Source: Rhizobium sp. BK316 (GTDB lineage: Bacteria > Pseudomonadota > Alphaproteobacteria > Rhizobiales > Rhizobiaceae). From it: a DNA stretch of 64,000 bases. Of this stretch, positions 1 through 10,157 are shown piece after piece. The stretch is taken from the NCBI RefSeq assembly GCF_014193695.1, contig NZ_JACHZR010000001.1:967309-1031308 (forward strand), in the 5' to 3' direction. The position numbers and the translations under genes were made by a program. The notes under the pieces were generated by a model. It was not told the origin of the DNA. It worked only from the letters and a program-made list of their open reading frames with translations, and did no database searches. Within the stretch, counting starts at the first letter, position 1; every line of letters starts with the position of its first letter.

Positions 1-580
1 CGCGGAGTTGCGCGTCTCGATGCGCATCGAAATTGCCAGGCTCCACCGTGAGCTCGGCAATACGATGATCTACGTCACGCACGACCAGACCGAGGCAATG
101 ACGCTCGCCGACAAGATCGTCGTGCTGCGCGATGGGTATATCGAACAGGCGGGAACGCCGCGCGAGATCTATGAGCGGCCGAACAATGTCTTCGTCGCGG
201 GCTTCATCGGTTCGCCGCGCATGAACCTTCTCGACGCAAGTTGGACTGGCGACGGCAATATCATGGTATCCGGCAACCGAATCCGTTCGCCGATCGGCGG
301 GGCTGGTTTGAGCCAAGGGCAGAAAATTACCCTTGGCATGCGCCCGGAGCATCTGAGGATCGCCTCAAGCTCACAGGATGAGACACTGCGGGCCACGGTC
401 GATTTTGATGAATATCTCGGCGGCACTCAGTTCCTCTATTGCCAGCTTGGCGACGGCCAGCCGTTGACCGTGGAGTATAGGGGATTGTCTGACATCGCGA
501 CCGGCAGCCAGCTCGCCTTCACCTGCGATCCCGCTTGTTTGCACATCTTCAACGCCGACGGCATGCGGCTCGACAAATAA
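1..580 (+). CDS. Sugar ABC transporter ATP-binding protein, C-terminal part (UgpC/MalK family)
   Basis: This is the 3' end of an importer ATPase that powers uptake of a sugar or glycerol-phosphate-like solute at the inner membrane. The reading frame is open to the left edge, so the start lies outside the window. Visible are the residues just after Walker B ([14 protein letters not shown]), the H-loop ([16 protein letters not shown]), and the segment [25 protein letters not shown] that joins the nucleotide-binding domain to the regulatory OB-fold/TOBE domain, with the LGMRPEHL motif after it. This layout is typical of UgpC/MalK/SmoK proteins. The substrate cannot be told from this fragment, because the permeases and binding protein would be upstream. 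Confidence 0.93.
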   Translation, partial: AELRVSMRIEIARLHRELGNTMIYVTHDQTEAMTLADKIVVLRDGYIEQAGTPREIYERPNNVFVAGFIGSPRMNLLDASWTGDGNIMVSGNRIRSPIGGAGLSQGQKITLGMRPEHLRIASSSQDETLRATVDFDEYLGGTQFLYCQLGDGQPLTVEYRGLSDIATGSQLAFTCDPACLHIFNADGMRLDK

Positions 581-688
581 ACTCTGCCGGCTGTAGGCTG
601 CGTTCCTGTTCTTCGGTCGGGCGCCTGCGGCATCGGCCGATCGGCACAAAACTCTCGCTGGAGGACAGCACCCGCCTGTCGCGTTGCA

Positions 689-1231
689 TTGATCGTTTTC
701 CTGGATTTCGAGGCCTCGTCCCTCAGCAAGAAAAGCGTTCCGATCGAAGTTGCCTGGGTGTTCGAAGACGGCCGCTCGCGCTCGGCCCTGATCCGGCCAG
801 CCGCCGACTGGGATGACTGGGCGGCCGATGCGGAAGCAATCCATGGGATTTCGCGGGAGTTACTGGCATCGAAGGGCGTACCGGTAGAGCAGATCGCTCA
901 TGAAATGATTGAGGTTTTGACGGGGCACGATCTCTATGCGAGCGCCCCTTCTTGGGATGGAAAATGGCTGAGCGTTCTCCTGCGCGCCGGCGGATTTCCT
1001 CGGCATGCCCTCCGGCTCGGCAAGTCGCGTGATGCCTTTATGGCCGCGGCGCGTGAATTAACAGGAGCGGCCATCACGGAGACAGAGCTATCGAAGCTCA
1101 TCGACGGCATTGTCGAGGAAAGCAAGGCGGCAAACCCGGCGCATCGCGCATTGGCGGACGCCATGCTTGAGCTTACCCGATGGAAGCTTGTCCGCGAGGC
1201 GACCAAGAAGCGGATGACGACAGGAGGGTAG
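689..1231 (+). CDS. DEDDh-type 3'-5' exonuclease-like protein (DnaQ fold)
   Basis: A 180-residue protein that carries all five residues of a DEDDh exonuclease: D6 and E8 in LDFEAS, D90 in APSWDGKW, and H152 and D157 in AHRALADAM. It is a stand-alone domain, much shorter than DNA polymerase III epsilon with its polymerase-binding tail. It could trim DNA or RNA ends; the substrate is unknown. The only start in frame near the N-terminus of the fold is TTG at 689, with no strong ribosome-binding site. The stop at 1231 lies 3 bp from the convergent LysR gene. Family assignment rests on motifs and spacing. Confidence 0.8.
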   Translation: MIVFLDFEASSLSKKSVPIEVAWVFEDGRSRSALIRPAADWDDWAADAEAIHGISRELLASKGVPVEQIAHEMIEVLTGHDLYASAPSWDGKWLSVLLRAGGFPRHALRLGKSRDAFMAAARELTGAAITETELSKLIDGIVEESKAANPAHRALADAMLELTRWKLVREATKKRMTTGG

Positions 1232-1234
1232 AGG

Positions 1235-2125
1235 TCAGCGCTTGTGAAGGCTCTCGGTCACCCAGCGTGCAAAATCCGCAGCCGGGGGTGTAAGGCGGTC
1301 GAAGCTGCGGGTAACCAGCCAGTAGGCGCCGTTCGGAACCGTGAGGTCGAAGAGTTGGCGCAAGCGGCCGGCCCGGATTTCCTCTTCTGCAAAGGCTTCA
1401 TCCAGGAGCGCAACGCCCTGGCCGCGCAGCGCCGCCTGCAGCACGAGACCGTTATCAGCATAGACAGGCCCCCTCGCCGTCTGGGGCATGGCGACGCCGG
1501 CCGCCTCAAACCACCGGCTCCAGCCGTCGCGGGCTTCCTCATGCAAAAGCCCATAGGCAAAGATGTCATGCGGAGAGGAGATCGGTGGGCCACGCTCCAG
1601 GAGATCGGAGGCGATCACCGGCACCGCGCGGACATCGATCAGGTGCCGGCTTTCCGTCCGTGGCCATGCGGTGACGGTGGCGCTGTGCCTGATGGCAATC
1701 TGCGCCTGGCCGGTGCGGAATTCGATCGTCCGGGGATCGGCATCGATCGATACCTCCACGTCAGGATGAAGTCTGCGGAATTCCGGCAGGCGCGGCACCA
1801 GCCAGCAAGCGGCGAAGGAAGGTTCGACGCTGATCTTCAGATCCGAAGATACTGAAGCCCCGCGGATATCCTCCAGGCATTCGTCGATCCGATCGAAGGA
1901 GGGCGTCAGAATGGCAAGCAGCTTCCGGCCACTGCCCGTCAGAACGACACTTCGATGGCGCCGCTCGAACAGCAGCTCACCCAATAGCTGTTCAAGCTCA
2001 CGGATCTGCCGACTGACAGCCGCCTGCGAGATGAACAGCTCCTCAGCCGCAAGCGTGAAGCTCTCGAGCCGTCCCGCAACCTCGAAGCTTCGCAATGCCG
2101 TCAGAGGCAGCCGACCGCGCTTCAT
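1235..2125 (-). CDS. LysR-family transcriptional regulator, GcvA-like
   Basis: A 296-residue DNA-binding regulator. The N-terminal winged helix-turn-helix (about residues 5-65, LTALRSFEVAGRLESFTLAA then SQAAVSRQIRELEQLLG) matches the GcvA/AmpR branch of LysR proteins. The remainder is the periplasmic-binding-protein-like effector domain. A small ORF with a good ribosome-binding site lies divergently 90 bp away, and an aldo/keto reductase follows it, so these are possible targets. The effector is not predictable. Confidence 0.92.
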   Translation of the reverse strand: MKRGRLPLTALRSFEVAGRLESFTLAAEELFISQAAVSRQIRELEQLLGELLFERRHRSVVLTGSGRKLLAILTPSFDRIDECLEDIRGASVSSDLKISVEPSFAACWLVPRLPEFRRLHPDVEVSIDADPRTIEFRTGQAQIAIRHSATVTAWPRTESRHLIDVRAVPVIASDLLERGPPISSPHDIFAYGLLHEEARDGWSRWFEAAGVAMPQTARGPVYADNGLVLQAALRGQGVALLDEAFAEEEIRAGRLRQLFDLTVPNGAYWLVTRSFDRLTPPAADFARWVTESLHKR

Positions 2126-2215
2126 CCCATAACCTCAAGTTATCAGAAGCCGACAATAAGCTCGTTTGAAGACCACACGCAAGACGAAGAGAACACTTGG
2201 GAAAGGAGAGAAGCC

Positions 2216-2311
2216 ATGTGGAAGAAGATCGTCTCCATCCTGATCGATGCCCTTCACCTCGTCACTTTCACATCTGATGACAAAGACAACCGGCGCCACC
2301 GGGACTGCTGA
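2216..2311 (+). CDS. Small ORF, 31 residues, unknown
   Basis: An ATG preceded by GAAAGGAGAG at proper spacing opens a 31-codon frame. It encodes a hydrophobic amphipathic start (MWKKIVSILIDALHLV) followed by a charged tail rich in D, K and R that ends in Cys. It sits divergent to the LysR gene and upstream of the aldo/keto reductase gene. The strong Shine-Dalgarno is the main support. It could be a genuine small membrane-associated peptide or an upstream ORF. No family is recognised. Confidence 0.4.
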   Translation: MWKKIVSILIDALHLVTFTSDDKDNRRHRDC

Positions 2312-2372
2312 ACGCTCGCGCAGCTTATCGGGATTCTCGCGCATTCATAATCCTGCACCGGGGTCTATATAG

Positions 2373-3395
<1,023 letters not shown>

Positions 3396-3402
3396 GGGTG
3401 GC

Positions 3403-4233
3403 TCACGCGTCGATATCGGTCGACAGCGTGATCTCCTTTTGCGCTTCCAGCTCGGCAAGCCGCTCGTTCAGGGCCTTGCGGATCGACTGATAGGTCGTGC
3501 TGCCAAGCGCAAGCCTTTTGGGCGCCGGCTGCGCCTCAGCCGCCGCGATCATCGCGTCGGCCATCTTCATGGGGTCGCCCAGGATCTTGAACGAGCCATC
3601 GGCGATTGCCTTGCGCACCTGGCCGGCTGGGGTGTCTTCGTAGACATCCGTCTGCGGCGGTCTGACGAGACCGGCTCCGAAATCCGTACCCGCCGGCCCC
3701 GGCTCGGCAATGGTGATGTCGATGCCGAAAGGGGCGACTTCCTGCGCCACGGCCTCGATGAAACCTTCAATCCCCCATTTGGTGGCGTGATAGAGGCTGA
3801 AATTCGGATAGGCGATCTGGCCGCCTTCCGAAGCAACCTGCAGGATGCGACCACCGCCCTGCCGGCGCAGATGCGGCAAGGCCGCCCGGATCACCTGGAT
3901 GGAGCCGATCAGATTGGTATCGATCTGATGGCGGATCTGCGCATCGCTCACCTCTTCGGACGCGCCGAACAGGCCATAACCAGCATTGCTGACGACGACA
4001 TCGACCCGCCCCATCTCTTCGAAAGCGGCGTCGACGACCGCATGAACGGCCCGGTCATCGGTGACGTCGAGGGTCGCGACCCAGAGCCGGCCGCCATACT
4101 GCGCTTCAAGATCAGCCAGGGCTTGGCGCTTGCGCAAGGTTGCGGCGACGCGATCGCCCCGCGCCAGCAGCTTCTCGGTCATGATCCGGCCGAACCCGGA
4201 GGATGTGCCTGTGATGAGCCATGTCTTTGTCAT
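3403..4233 (-). CDS. Short-chain dehydrogenase/reductase, classical type
   Basis: A 276-residue NAD(P)-dependent oxidoreductase. It shows the glycine-rich cofactor motif TGTSSGFG near residue 8, the NAGYG structural motif near residue 85, and the active-site Y-x3-K (YHATK) preceded by a Ser-bearing strand. The length and the motif TSSGFG resemble the subgroup of oxidoreductases annotated with retinol dehydrogenase-like names. The substrate is unknown. It is transcribed divergently from a LysR gene 110 bp away, the usual arrangement for a regulator and its target. Confidence 0.93.
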   Translation of the reverse strand: MTKTWLITGTSSGFGRIMTEKLLARGDRVAATLRKRQALADLEAQYGGRLWVATLDVTDDRAVHAVVDAAFEEMGRVDVVVSNAGYGLFGASEEVSDAQIRHQIDTNLIGSIQVIRAALPHLRRQGGGRILQVASEGGQIAYPNFSLYHATKWGIEGFIEAVAQEVAPFGIDITIAEPGPAGTDFGAGLVRPPQTDVYEDTPAGQVRKAIADGSFKILGDPMKMADAMIAAAEAQPAPKRLALGSTTYQSIRKALNERLAELEAQKEITLSTDIDA

Positions 4234-4343
4234 CGTCTGTGCCTTTCTGATGCCGGTGGATCGCAGCTTGATGACAGCAAAGATAGAGAGGTTTATTGAT
4301 GTGATAATCCGTTCAAATCTGCATGAGCTGTTGAAAAATACCC

Positions 4344-5249
4344 ATGAGTTATCGACCGACGCTTGATGACCTCAATTCCTTCGCGGCAATCGTCGCCCAC
4401 CGCAGCTTCCGCAAGGCGGCCGGCGAACTCGGCCTGTCGCCGTCGACGCTCAGCCACATGATGCGCAATATGGAGGCGCGCATGGGCGTGCGCCTGCTGC
4501 ATCGCACGACACGCAGCGTCGCGACTACCGAAGCCGGCGAAATGCTTCTCGACAGGCTAAAGCCGGTCTTGCGCGATCTCGATCTGGCGCTCGATGCCGT
4601 CGGCGAATTCGGCGGCCAGCCGAGCGGTACGCTACGCATCAACGCCAGCGAAATTGCCGCCCGCGTGCTGTTGAATGCCGCCGTTCCTCTCTTTCTCGAG
4701 CGCTATCCGGAGATATCGCTCGATATCGTTACCGAAAACCGGCTGGTCGATATTGTCAGCGAAGGCTTCGATGCCGGCATCCGCCTGCGGGAATCCGTGC
4801 CGCTTGATATGATAGCGGTCGAACTCGGTGGCGAGGCACGTTTCCTCGCGGTTGCCTCGTCAGCTTACTTGAAAGACCACAAGCGGCCAAAGACGCCCGA
4901 GGACCTGAAGCATCACCGCTGCATCCGCCTGCGTATGCCGAGCGGCAAACTCTACCGCTGGGAATTTGAGAAACACGGCCAGGAAGTGACTATCGAGGTA
5001 TCGGGCGCCCTGACCCTCGATCATGTAGAACTGATGGCGGAAGCGGCGGTCAAAGGGCTTGGCATCGCCTATGTGCCGGAAAGGGTCGCGCGACCCTATC
5101 TTGCCAGCGGCGAGGTTATCTCTGTTCTTGACGACTGGTGCCCGCCAATCCCCGGACTCTGCCTCTATTATCCCGGTCACAGGCATGTGCCGCAAAGCCT
5201 CAGAGCCTTCATATCCGTGCTGACGGAAGTCGAGCGGCGAGGCGCTTAG
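4344..5249 (+). CDS. LysR-family transcriptional regulator
   Basis: A 301-residue regulator of the CrgA/DsdC-like LysR branch. The helix-turn-helix segment is FAAIVAHRSFRKAAGELGLS followed by PSTLSHMMRNMEARMGVRLLHRTTRS. The effector domain keeps the typical phrases SGTLRINA and DIVSEGFDAGIRL. It is divergent from the SDR gene, which it probably controls. The last bases lie 14 bp from the convergent AraC gene. Confidence 0.94.
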   Translation: MSYRPTLDDLNSFAAIVAHRSFRKAAGELGLSPSTLSHMMRNMEARMGVRLLHRTTRSVATTEAGEMLLDRLKPVLRDLDLALDAVGEFGGQPSGTLRINASEIAARVLLNAAVPLFLERYPEISLDIVTENRLVDIVSEGFDAGIRLRESVPLDMIAVELGGEARFLAVASSAYLKDHKRPKTPEDLKHHRCIRLRMPSGKLYRWEFEKHGQEVTIEVSGALTLDHVELMAEAAVKGLGIAYVPERVARPYLASGEVISVLDDWCPPIPGLCLYYPGHRHVPQSLRAFISVLTEVERRGA

Positions 5250-5263
5250 CCTCCCCCCGCGCA

Positions 5264-6196
5264 TCACCCCTGCCCATTCTGTCTCACCTTTTCCGCAGCG
5301 CGGAAGCGCGCCGGCGTTAGGCCACGTCTTGCCTTGAAAGCCTTGCCGAAGGCGGCTTCGGATTCATAACCGACCTCTGCAGCGATATCTGCAACCGTTC
5401 GGCGCGTCCTGAGCAACTGGTCGCTCGCCAGCATCATCCTGATATCGGTCAGGAACGCGCCGACCGTCATTCCGGCGCGCTCGCGAAATTGCCGGGCATA
5501 GGTAGCCCGCGACATGGCCGAATGACGGGCAAGATCACCGATCGTCCAGGCAAAGGCCGGCGAGGACATCATCGCCACGACGGATTTGCCGAGCCTCGCA
5601 TCGCCAAGCAATTGCAGCAGCCCCGAAGATGCGACGGGCGAGACCTTGCCTGCCCTCACCGCCATGATAAAAAGCGAGAGACAGGTGGCGGTGATGATCG
5701 CCAATGCTCCCGGCTTTTCTTCAACCGTTTCCCTGTAGAGCATGGCGACGAGCGTCTTCAGCAGCTCCTCCGACTCCTCGGCGAGCGATACGTGAAAGAC
5801 GTCAGGCAGGCTATCGAGCAGCAAGGCGGCCGATCCCGGCGCGCAATCGAAATGACCACAGAGCAGGTCGACATCGGCCTCGCCTTCGCCGTTTTCGCGC
5901 AAAGGCAGCATGTCACCCACGGCGATGCGCAGAGGCTGCGCTTCGCCGCTTGGCCGCAAGCCAACGATCGCATGCGCATCTCCGCGCGGCAACAGCAGGA
6001 AATCGCCGGAGCGCAAGATGATTTCACGACCGGAGCCGAGGCGAATGAGACAATCGCCGCCGAGGATCAGATGAAACGGCAACGTACCTGCAGCAACAGG
6101 TTCGTGGTCGATATGAAACGCGCCCTGCAACTGGCAGCGAATGTCGAGCGTTGGCTGCAGGCGGGCAAGCTCGATAAGGCGGCTTAAAACATCCAT
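5264..6196 (-). CDS. AraC-family regulator with N-terminal cupin domain
   Basis: A 310-residue regulator. Residues 5-190 form a cupin-type sensing domain (GGDCLIRLGSG, LRSGDFLLLPRGDAH). The C-terminal 100 residues are the double helix-turn-helix of AraC proteins (AWTIGDLARHSAMSRATYAR and VADIAAEVGYESEAAFGKAF, ending GLTPARFR). It is divergent, across a 111-bp gap, from an AhpD-like gene and a TehA-like carrier gene, which are the likely targets. Regulators of this shape often respond to reactive or toxic small molecules, but the ligand is unknown. Confidence 0.94.
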   Translation of the reverse strand: MDVLSRLIELARLQPTLDIRCQLQGAFHIDHEPVAAGTLPFHLILGGDCLIRLGSGREIILRSGDFLLLPRGDAHAIVGLRPSGEAQPLRIAVGDMLPLRENGEGEADVDLLCGHFDCAPGSAALLLDSLPDVFHVSLAEESEELLKTLVAMLYRETVEEKPGALAIITATCLSLFIMAVRAGKVSPVASSGLLQLLGDARLGKSVVAMMSSPAFAWTIGDLARHSAMSRATYARQFRERAGMTVGAFLTDIRMMLASDQLLRTRRTVADIAAEVGYESEAAFGKAFKARRGLTPARFRAAEKVRQNGQG

Positions 6197-6307
6197 GAGA
6201 CGATCGCGCTAGAAAATGACTTTTTTGAGCATTCAAATTATCACGTCTGAAGGTCATAGTCACGTCCAACAGTCGAGGCAATCACGCCGTCGCTGATAAG
6301 AGAAGGA

Positions 6308-6655
6308 ATGATCTTCATGTTGGACTGGAAGGAATATCGCGGCGAACTCCTGGGCCGGATCGGCGAAATCGCCAAGATCGTGCCAGAGACGATCAAAGGC
6401 TATCAAACCCTTTCGACCGCCGGACGGAAGACCAACCATCTCGATGCCAAGCAGCGCGAGCTGATCGCCCTTGCCGTGGCCGTCACCGTCCGTTGCGATG
6501 GCTGTATTGCCGTACATACGACCGAAGCCCAGAAAGTCGGCGCTACCAAGGAGGAAATTGCTGAGGCCCTCGGTGTCGCGATCTCCGTCAATGCCGGTGC
6601 TGCTCTTGTCTATTCGGCCCGCGTGATGGACGCTGCCGATGCCGTTGCAAAGTAG
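6308..6655 (+). CDS. Carboxymuconolactone decarboxylase-family (AhpD-like) protein
   Basis: A 115-residue all-alpha protein of the CMD/AhpD superfamily with the redox signature C63-x2-C66-x3-H70 (RCDGCIAVH). That motif marks AhpD-like disulfide peroxidase or reductase activity rather than lactone decarboxylation, so it is not a second PcaC. A second ATG three codons in is also possible. It is followed 72 bp later by the TehA-like gene and faces the AraC gene, suggesting one regulated operon for handling an oxidising or electrophilic compound. Confidence 0.9.
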   Translation: MIFMLDWKEYRGELLGRIGEIAKIVPETIKGYQTLSTAGRKTNHLDAKQRELIALAVAVTVRCDGCIAVHTTEAQKVGATKEEIAEALGVAISVNAGAALVYSARVMDAADAVAK

Positions 6656-6727
6656 AACGTCCAACGTGAACCGCTTGCCGCACCGGCAGGGTAAACGATC
6701 CTGCCGGATCAATTCGGAGAACCGAAC

Positions 6728-7684
6728 ATGTCGTTCCCCCGCATACCCGCTGCATTCTTTGGCATTGTTCTTGGCGTTGTCGGGCTCGGCAACAGCTGGC
6801 GCGCCGCCGCTGCCATCTTGCCGGTTCCGGCCAGCGTGGGCGAAGCCATCAGCCTTCTTGGCTTTGCCCTCTGGCTCGTCCTCATCCTCCTCTACACCGC
6901 GAAATGGTTTATCGCGCCGAAGGAGGTGACGGCGGAACTTGAGCATCCCATCCAGTGCTGCTTCGTCGGACTGATCGGCGTCGCGACCATGCTGGCGGGA
7001 CTTGCGATCCTTCCTTATTCGCGCATCGCAACTGAAGTTCTGGCTCTGGCAGGATTCGCGATCACCCTGTTTTTCCTGCTCTGGCGAACCGGCCTGCTCT
7101 GGCGTGGCGGGCGGGATCCGGTCACCAACACGCCAGTCCTTTATCTGCCGACTGTTGCCGGCTCTTTCGTCACCGCCATCGCGGCAGGCACGCTCGGTTA
7201 TGCCGACTGGGGCCAGCTCGCCTTCGGTGCCGGTTTCTTTTCCTGGCTGGCGATCGAATCCGTATTGTTGCACCAACTGCTGATGGCACCCGAGCTAGCC
7301 GTACCGCTGCGGCCGACTCTGGGCATCCAGCTCGCCCCACCCGCCGTCGGCAGCGCCGCCTATCTGAGTGTGACGACCGGCACGCCCGACATGCTCGTGC
7401 ATGCCATGTTCGGTTATGCCATCCTCCAGGTCCTGATCATCAGCCGCCAGCTGCCCTGGATCATGCAACAACCCTTCGCCGGTTCCTATTGGGCCTTTAC
7501 CTTCGGCCTGACTGCGCTTTCGACAGCAGCACTGCGCATGACGGCACGCGGCGACGCCGGCGCGATCAGCGAGCTGGCGCCTGTTATCTTCGTGCTCGTC
7601 AACATCGCGCTTGCGATCATTGCAGTCGGAACGCTCTGGCTGCTGCTGAGAGGCAAGCTTCTTCCCGCTCCCGTCCGGACCTGA
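6728..7684 (+). CDS. TDT-family membrane transporter (TehA/SLAC1-like)
   Basis: A 318-residue integral membrane protein with about ten hydrophobic helices. The starting segment RIPAAFFGIVLGVVGLGNSW is characteristic of the tellurite-resistance/dicarboxylate transporter family, anion channel-like proteins related to TehA and plant SLAC1. The motif EHPIQCCFVGLIG also fits. It is probably co-transcribed with the AhpD-like gene. Its ion is unknown. TehA homologues pass small anions, and the tellurite phenotype is often incidental. It ends 14 bp from the convergent EEP gene. Confidence 0.9.
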   Translation: MSFPRIPAAFFGIVLGVVGLGNSWRAAAAILPVPASVGEAISLLGFALWLVLILLYTAKWFIAPKEVTAELEHPIQCCFVGLIGVATMLAGLAILPYSRIATEVLALAGFAITLFFLLWRTGLLWRGGRDPVTNTPVLYLPTVAGSFVTAIAAGTLGYADWGQLAFGAGFFSWLAIESVLLHQLLMAPELAVPLRPTLGIQLAPPAVGSAAYLSVTTGTPDMLVHAMFGYAILQVLIISRQLPWIMQQPFAGSYWAFTFGLTALSTAALRMTARGDAGAISELAPVIFVLVNIALAIIAVGTLWLLLRGKLLPAPVRT

Positions 7685-7698
7685 GAACCTGCACGGCG

Positions 7699-8595
7699 CT
7701 AAGCCCCTACCACTTCCTGCTGCAGATCGACCACTGCCTTGATCGGCAGGTGGTCGGACGCCATGCGGGCGAGTGGAGTGTCATGCACCTCCACGGCGGA
7801 GATGATACCTTTCCGGTTGGCAATGATGCGGTCGAGCGCCAGGACCGGCAAGCCGGCTGGAAAGCTCGGAACGGCAGGCGGCAGCGGACCGAAGGCCATC
7901 TGAAAGGTGGTGAGGGACGAGCGGTCGCCGAGCCGCCATTCGTTGAGATCGCCAAGCAGGATGGTCGGCATCTCATGCCGGTCGCTGATGAGATCGACCA
8001 GCGTCTTTGCCTGTTGCGCCCGCGAGTGGCGCAGCAGGCCGAAATGCGCGGCGATGATACGCAGCTTCCCACCGGCTTCGAGCTCTATTTCCGCAACCAG
8101 CGCGCCGCGCGGCTCCAGCCCCGGCAGCTTCACCTGGTGGACATCATGCACGAGACCCTTGCGGACGAGCACGACATTGCCGTGCCAGCCATGCGCCTTC
8201 ACCGCCCCTGAGATCGGAACCGGAACGAGCCCGGTTTCGCGCTCCAGCCGGGCGAGATCGAGAATGCCCGTACGCTCGCCGAAACGCGTATCGGCCTCCT
8301 GCAGCGCGATGACGTCGGCATCGATCTCATGGATGACACGGCTCGTGCGTTCCGGATCGAAGCGTCGGTCAGTGCCGACGCATTTATGGACATTGTAGGA
8401 GGCGATAAGAGTGCCGTCATTGCGCGGTTTTGGCCCCGCACGCCAGGTCTCGACGCGCTTCTTCCTATTCTTGATGGAAGCGATGATACTGGCGGGCAGA
8501 CTGTCTTTCTTCTTGACTTGCATCGGAAGGAACGCCGGCTCCATTGCTCGAAAAGCTCTTTTCAGGATTATAGGCAGCGCAGCAAAACTTGCCAT
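7699..8595 (-). CDS. Endonuclease/exonuclease/phosphatase (EEP) family hydrolase
   Basis: A 298-residue metal-dependent phosphoesterase of the DNase I/EEP fold. It shows the SYNVHKCVGTDRRFDPER start of the core, the metal-binding Glu in DVIALQEAD, the catalytic LLGDLNEWR, and SDHLP near the end with the catalytic His. The fold starts only about residue 65, so the true start may be an internal Met (residue 17 or 24). The gene begins 21 bp after the cardiolipin synthase stop. EEP proteins beside phospholipase-D-fold synthases are commonly found in proteobacteria, which suggests a lipid head group rather than DNA as substrate. Confidence 0.9.
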   Translation of the reverse strand: MASFAALPIILKRAFRAMEPAFLPMQVKKKDSLPASIIASIKNRKKRVETWRAGPKPRNDGTLIASYNVHKCVGTDRRFDPERTSRVIHEIDADVIALQEADTRFGERTGILDLARLERETGLVPVPISGAVKAHGWHGNVVLVRKGLVHDVHQVKLPGLEPRGALVAEIELEAGGKLRIIAAHFGLLRHSRAQQAKTLVDLISDRHEMPTILLGDLNEWRLGDRSSLTTFQMAFGPLPPAVPSFPAGLPVLALDRIIANRKGIISAVEVHDTPLARMASDHLPIKAVVDLQQEVVGA

Positions 8596-8616
8596 GCCGC
8601 AATCACGAAAACGCGG

Positions 8617-10080
8617 TCAAAGATATGGGGAACCCAGCCACAGCACCTTTTCAAGCAGCCGCACGAGGAAGGGCCGCGACCACAGCCCCTCGAGCGTAAC
8701 CGGCGTGGCGGACTTGATGGCATCGTCGATGCGCTCATCGATTTCGGCAGCAAAGCCGGCATTCAGCACTTCGAGATCAACCTCGAAATTCAGCCGAAGC
8801 GAGCGCGGATCGAGATTGGAGGAACCGACATAGGCCCAGGTTCCGTCGATAGAGAGAAGCTTGGAATGGCTGAAGCTGCCGGTCGAACGCCAGATGCGGC
8901 AGTAGTTCTTGACGATCTGGTCGAACTGCGCCGTCATCGCCCGGTCGACCAGAACGAGATTGTTGGCGGCAGGCACAACGATATCAACCTCCACGCCACG
9001 CCGGGCCGCCGTCGTCAGCGCGCTGATCAGCTCCCGATCCGGCAGAAAGTAAGGCGACATAATACGGATCGACTGGCGCGCGACGGAAAAGGCACCTATC
9101 AGCATCTTGTGGTTCGTTTCCACGCTCCGATCCGGTCCGGAAGCGACGACGCGCAAGAAGACCGGGTCGCCGCGCTTGCGCTCCAGTCGGTCGCCGCGCC
9201 AGGCTTCGCCGTTCAGGACTTCGCCTGTCGTGAAACGCCAGTCCTCGGCCGCGACGTCGAAGAGATCGGCGACCGCCGGACCGCTGACGCTGAAATGCGT
9301 GTCATGGGCAAAACTCCCGCCGACCGCCTCCTCGCTGAAGCCTTCGCGGATATTCATGCCGCCCGTCAGTGCGATCTTTCCATCCGCGATCAGGATTTTG
9401 CGGTGTGTGCGCAGGTTCGCATAGGGCAACCTCAAGCCCATGATGACGTTGCCGTTGAAGACACTGACGGTCACCCCACCCTCCTTCAGGTATCCGAGAA
9501 TGCTCGGCACCGAATAGCGCGCGCCGACTGCATCGATCAGCACACGTACTTCCACGCCGCGCTTGACGGCTGCAATCAGCGCATCGGCGATGCGCAGCCC
9601 GATCCTGTCACGGTCGAAGATATAGGTCTCCAGCAGGATACTGCGCTCGGCGCCATCAATTGCCGTCTTCATCGCCGCATAGGCTTCGTCGCCGTTTTCC
9701 AGCATATCGATCGTATTGCCCGTCGTCAGCGGGTAGCGCGTGATGCGATCACCAAGCGTCTGCAGGGCGGCAAAACGCCGGCCGAACTGGCTGATGACGG
9801 CATCGGTCTCCGCGTCGAACTTTTCGAGCTCATCCAGATCGGCAGCAGGCAGCAACGCGTCGCGGCGAAGGCTCAGCGACTTGCGGCGGATGCGGTTGAT
9901 GCCGGCAATCATGTAAAGCAGCGCGCCGATGATCGGCGAGAGGATGATGACGCCCACCCAGCCGGTCGCGGCCCGGACCTCTTCCTTGGTCATGGTGGCA
10001 TGGATCGCCGCCGCTGCCCCCATGGCAATGGAGATGACGAAGAGGATATGCGGCCAGTAGGTCGACAGCAGTTGAAACAT
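8617..10080 (-). CDS. cls: Cardiolipin synthase (phospholipase D superfamily)
   Basis: A 487-residue membrane enzyme that joins two phospholipids into cardiolipin. Two N-terminal membrane helices (about residues 10-28 and 40-60) precede two HKD catalytic motifs: H226-x-K228-x4-D233 (HRKILIADGK) and H405-x-K407-x4-D412 (HSKLLSIDGT). The ATG at 10080 is preferred to an in-frame TTG 12 codons upstream, because it places the first membrane helix as in homologues. It is probably an operon with the EEP gene. Type (ClsA, B or C) is not certain; the two-TM start resembles ClsA. Confidence 0.94.
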   Translation of the reverse strand: MFQLLSTYWPHILFVISIAMGAAAAIHATMTKEEVRAATGWVGVIILSPIIGALLYMIAGINRIRRKSLSLRRDALLPAADLDELEKFDAETDAVISQFGRRFAALQTLGDRITRYPLTTGNTIDMLENGDEAYAAMKTAIDGAERSILLETYIFDRDRIGLRIADALIAAVKRGVEVRVLIDAVGARYSVPSILGYLKEGGVTVSVFNGNVIMGLRLPYANLRTHRKILIADGKIALTGGMNIREGFSEEAVGGSFAHDTHFSVSGPAVADLFDVAAEDWRFTTGEVLNGEAWRGDRLERKRGDPVFLRVVASGPDRSVETNHKMLIGAFSVARQSIRIMSPYFLPDRELISALTTAARRGVEVDIVVPAANNLVLVDRAMTAQFDQIVKNYCRIWRSTGSFSHSKLLSIDGTWAYVGSSNLDPRSLRLNFEVDLEVLNAGFAAEIDERIDDAIKSATPVTLEGLWSRPFLVRLLEKVLWLGSPYL

Positions 10081-10157
10081 CGCCACAGGATATAGCCGCG
10101 AATCGTCTGCGTTCAATCAGTCAGCGGCTCGCTCTCAACGCGAAATTTTTCAGATGC

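Noticed and set aside
6308..6655. A second pcaC
   Set aside because: It has the CxxC-x3-H signature of AhpD-like proteins and lies far from the pca genes, next to a transporter and an AraC gene.
8329..10095. 588-codon open frame on the plus strand
   Set aside because: Antisense to the EEP hydrolase and cardiolipin synthase genes, which have full catalytic motifs. High GC makes long shadow frames common.
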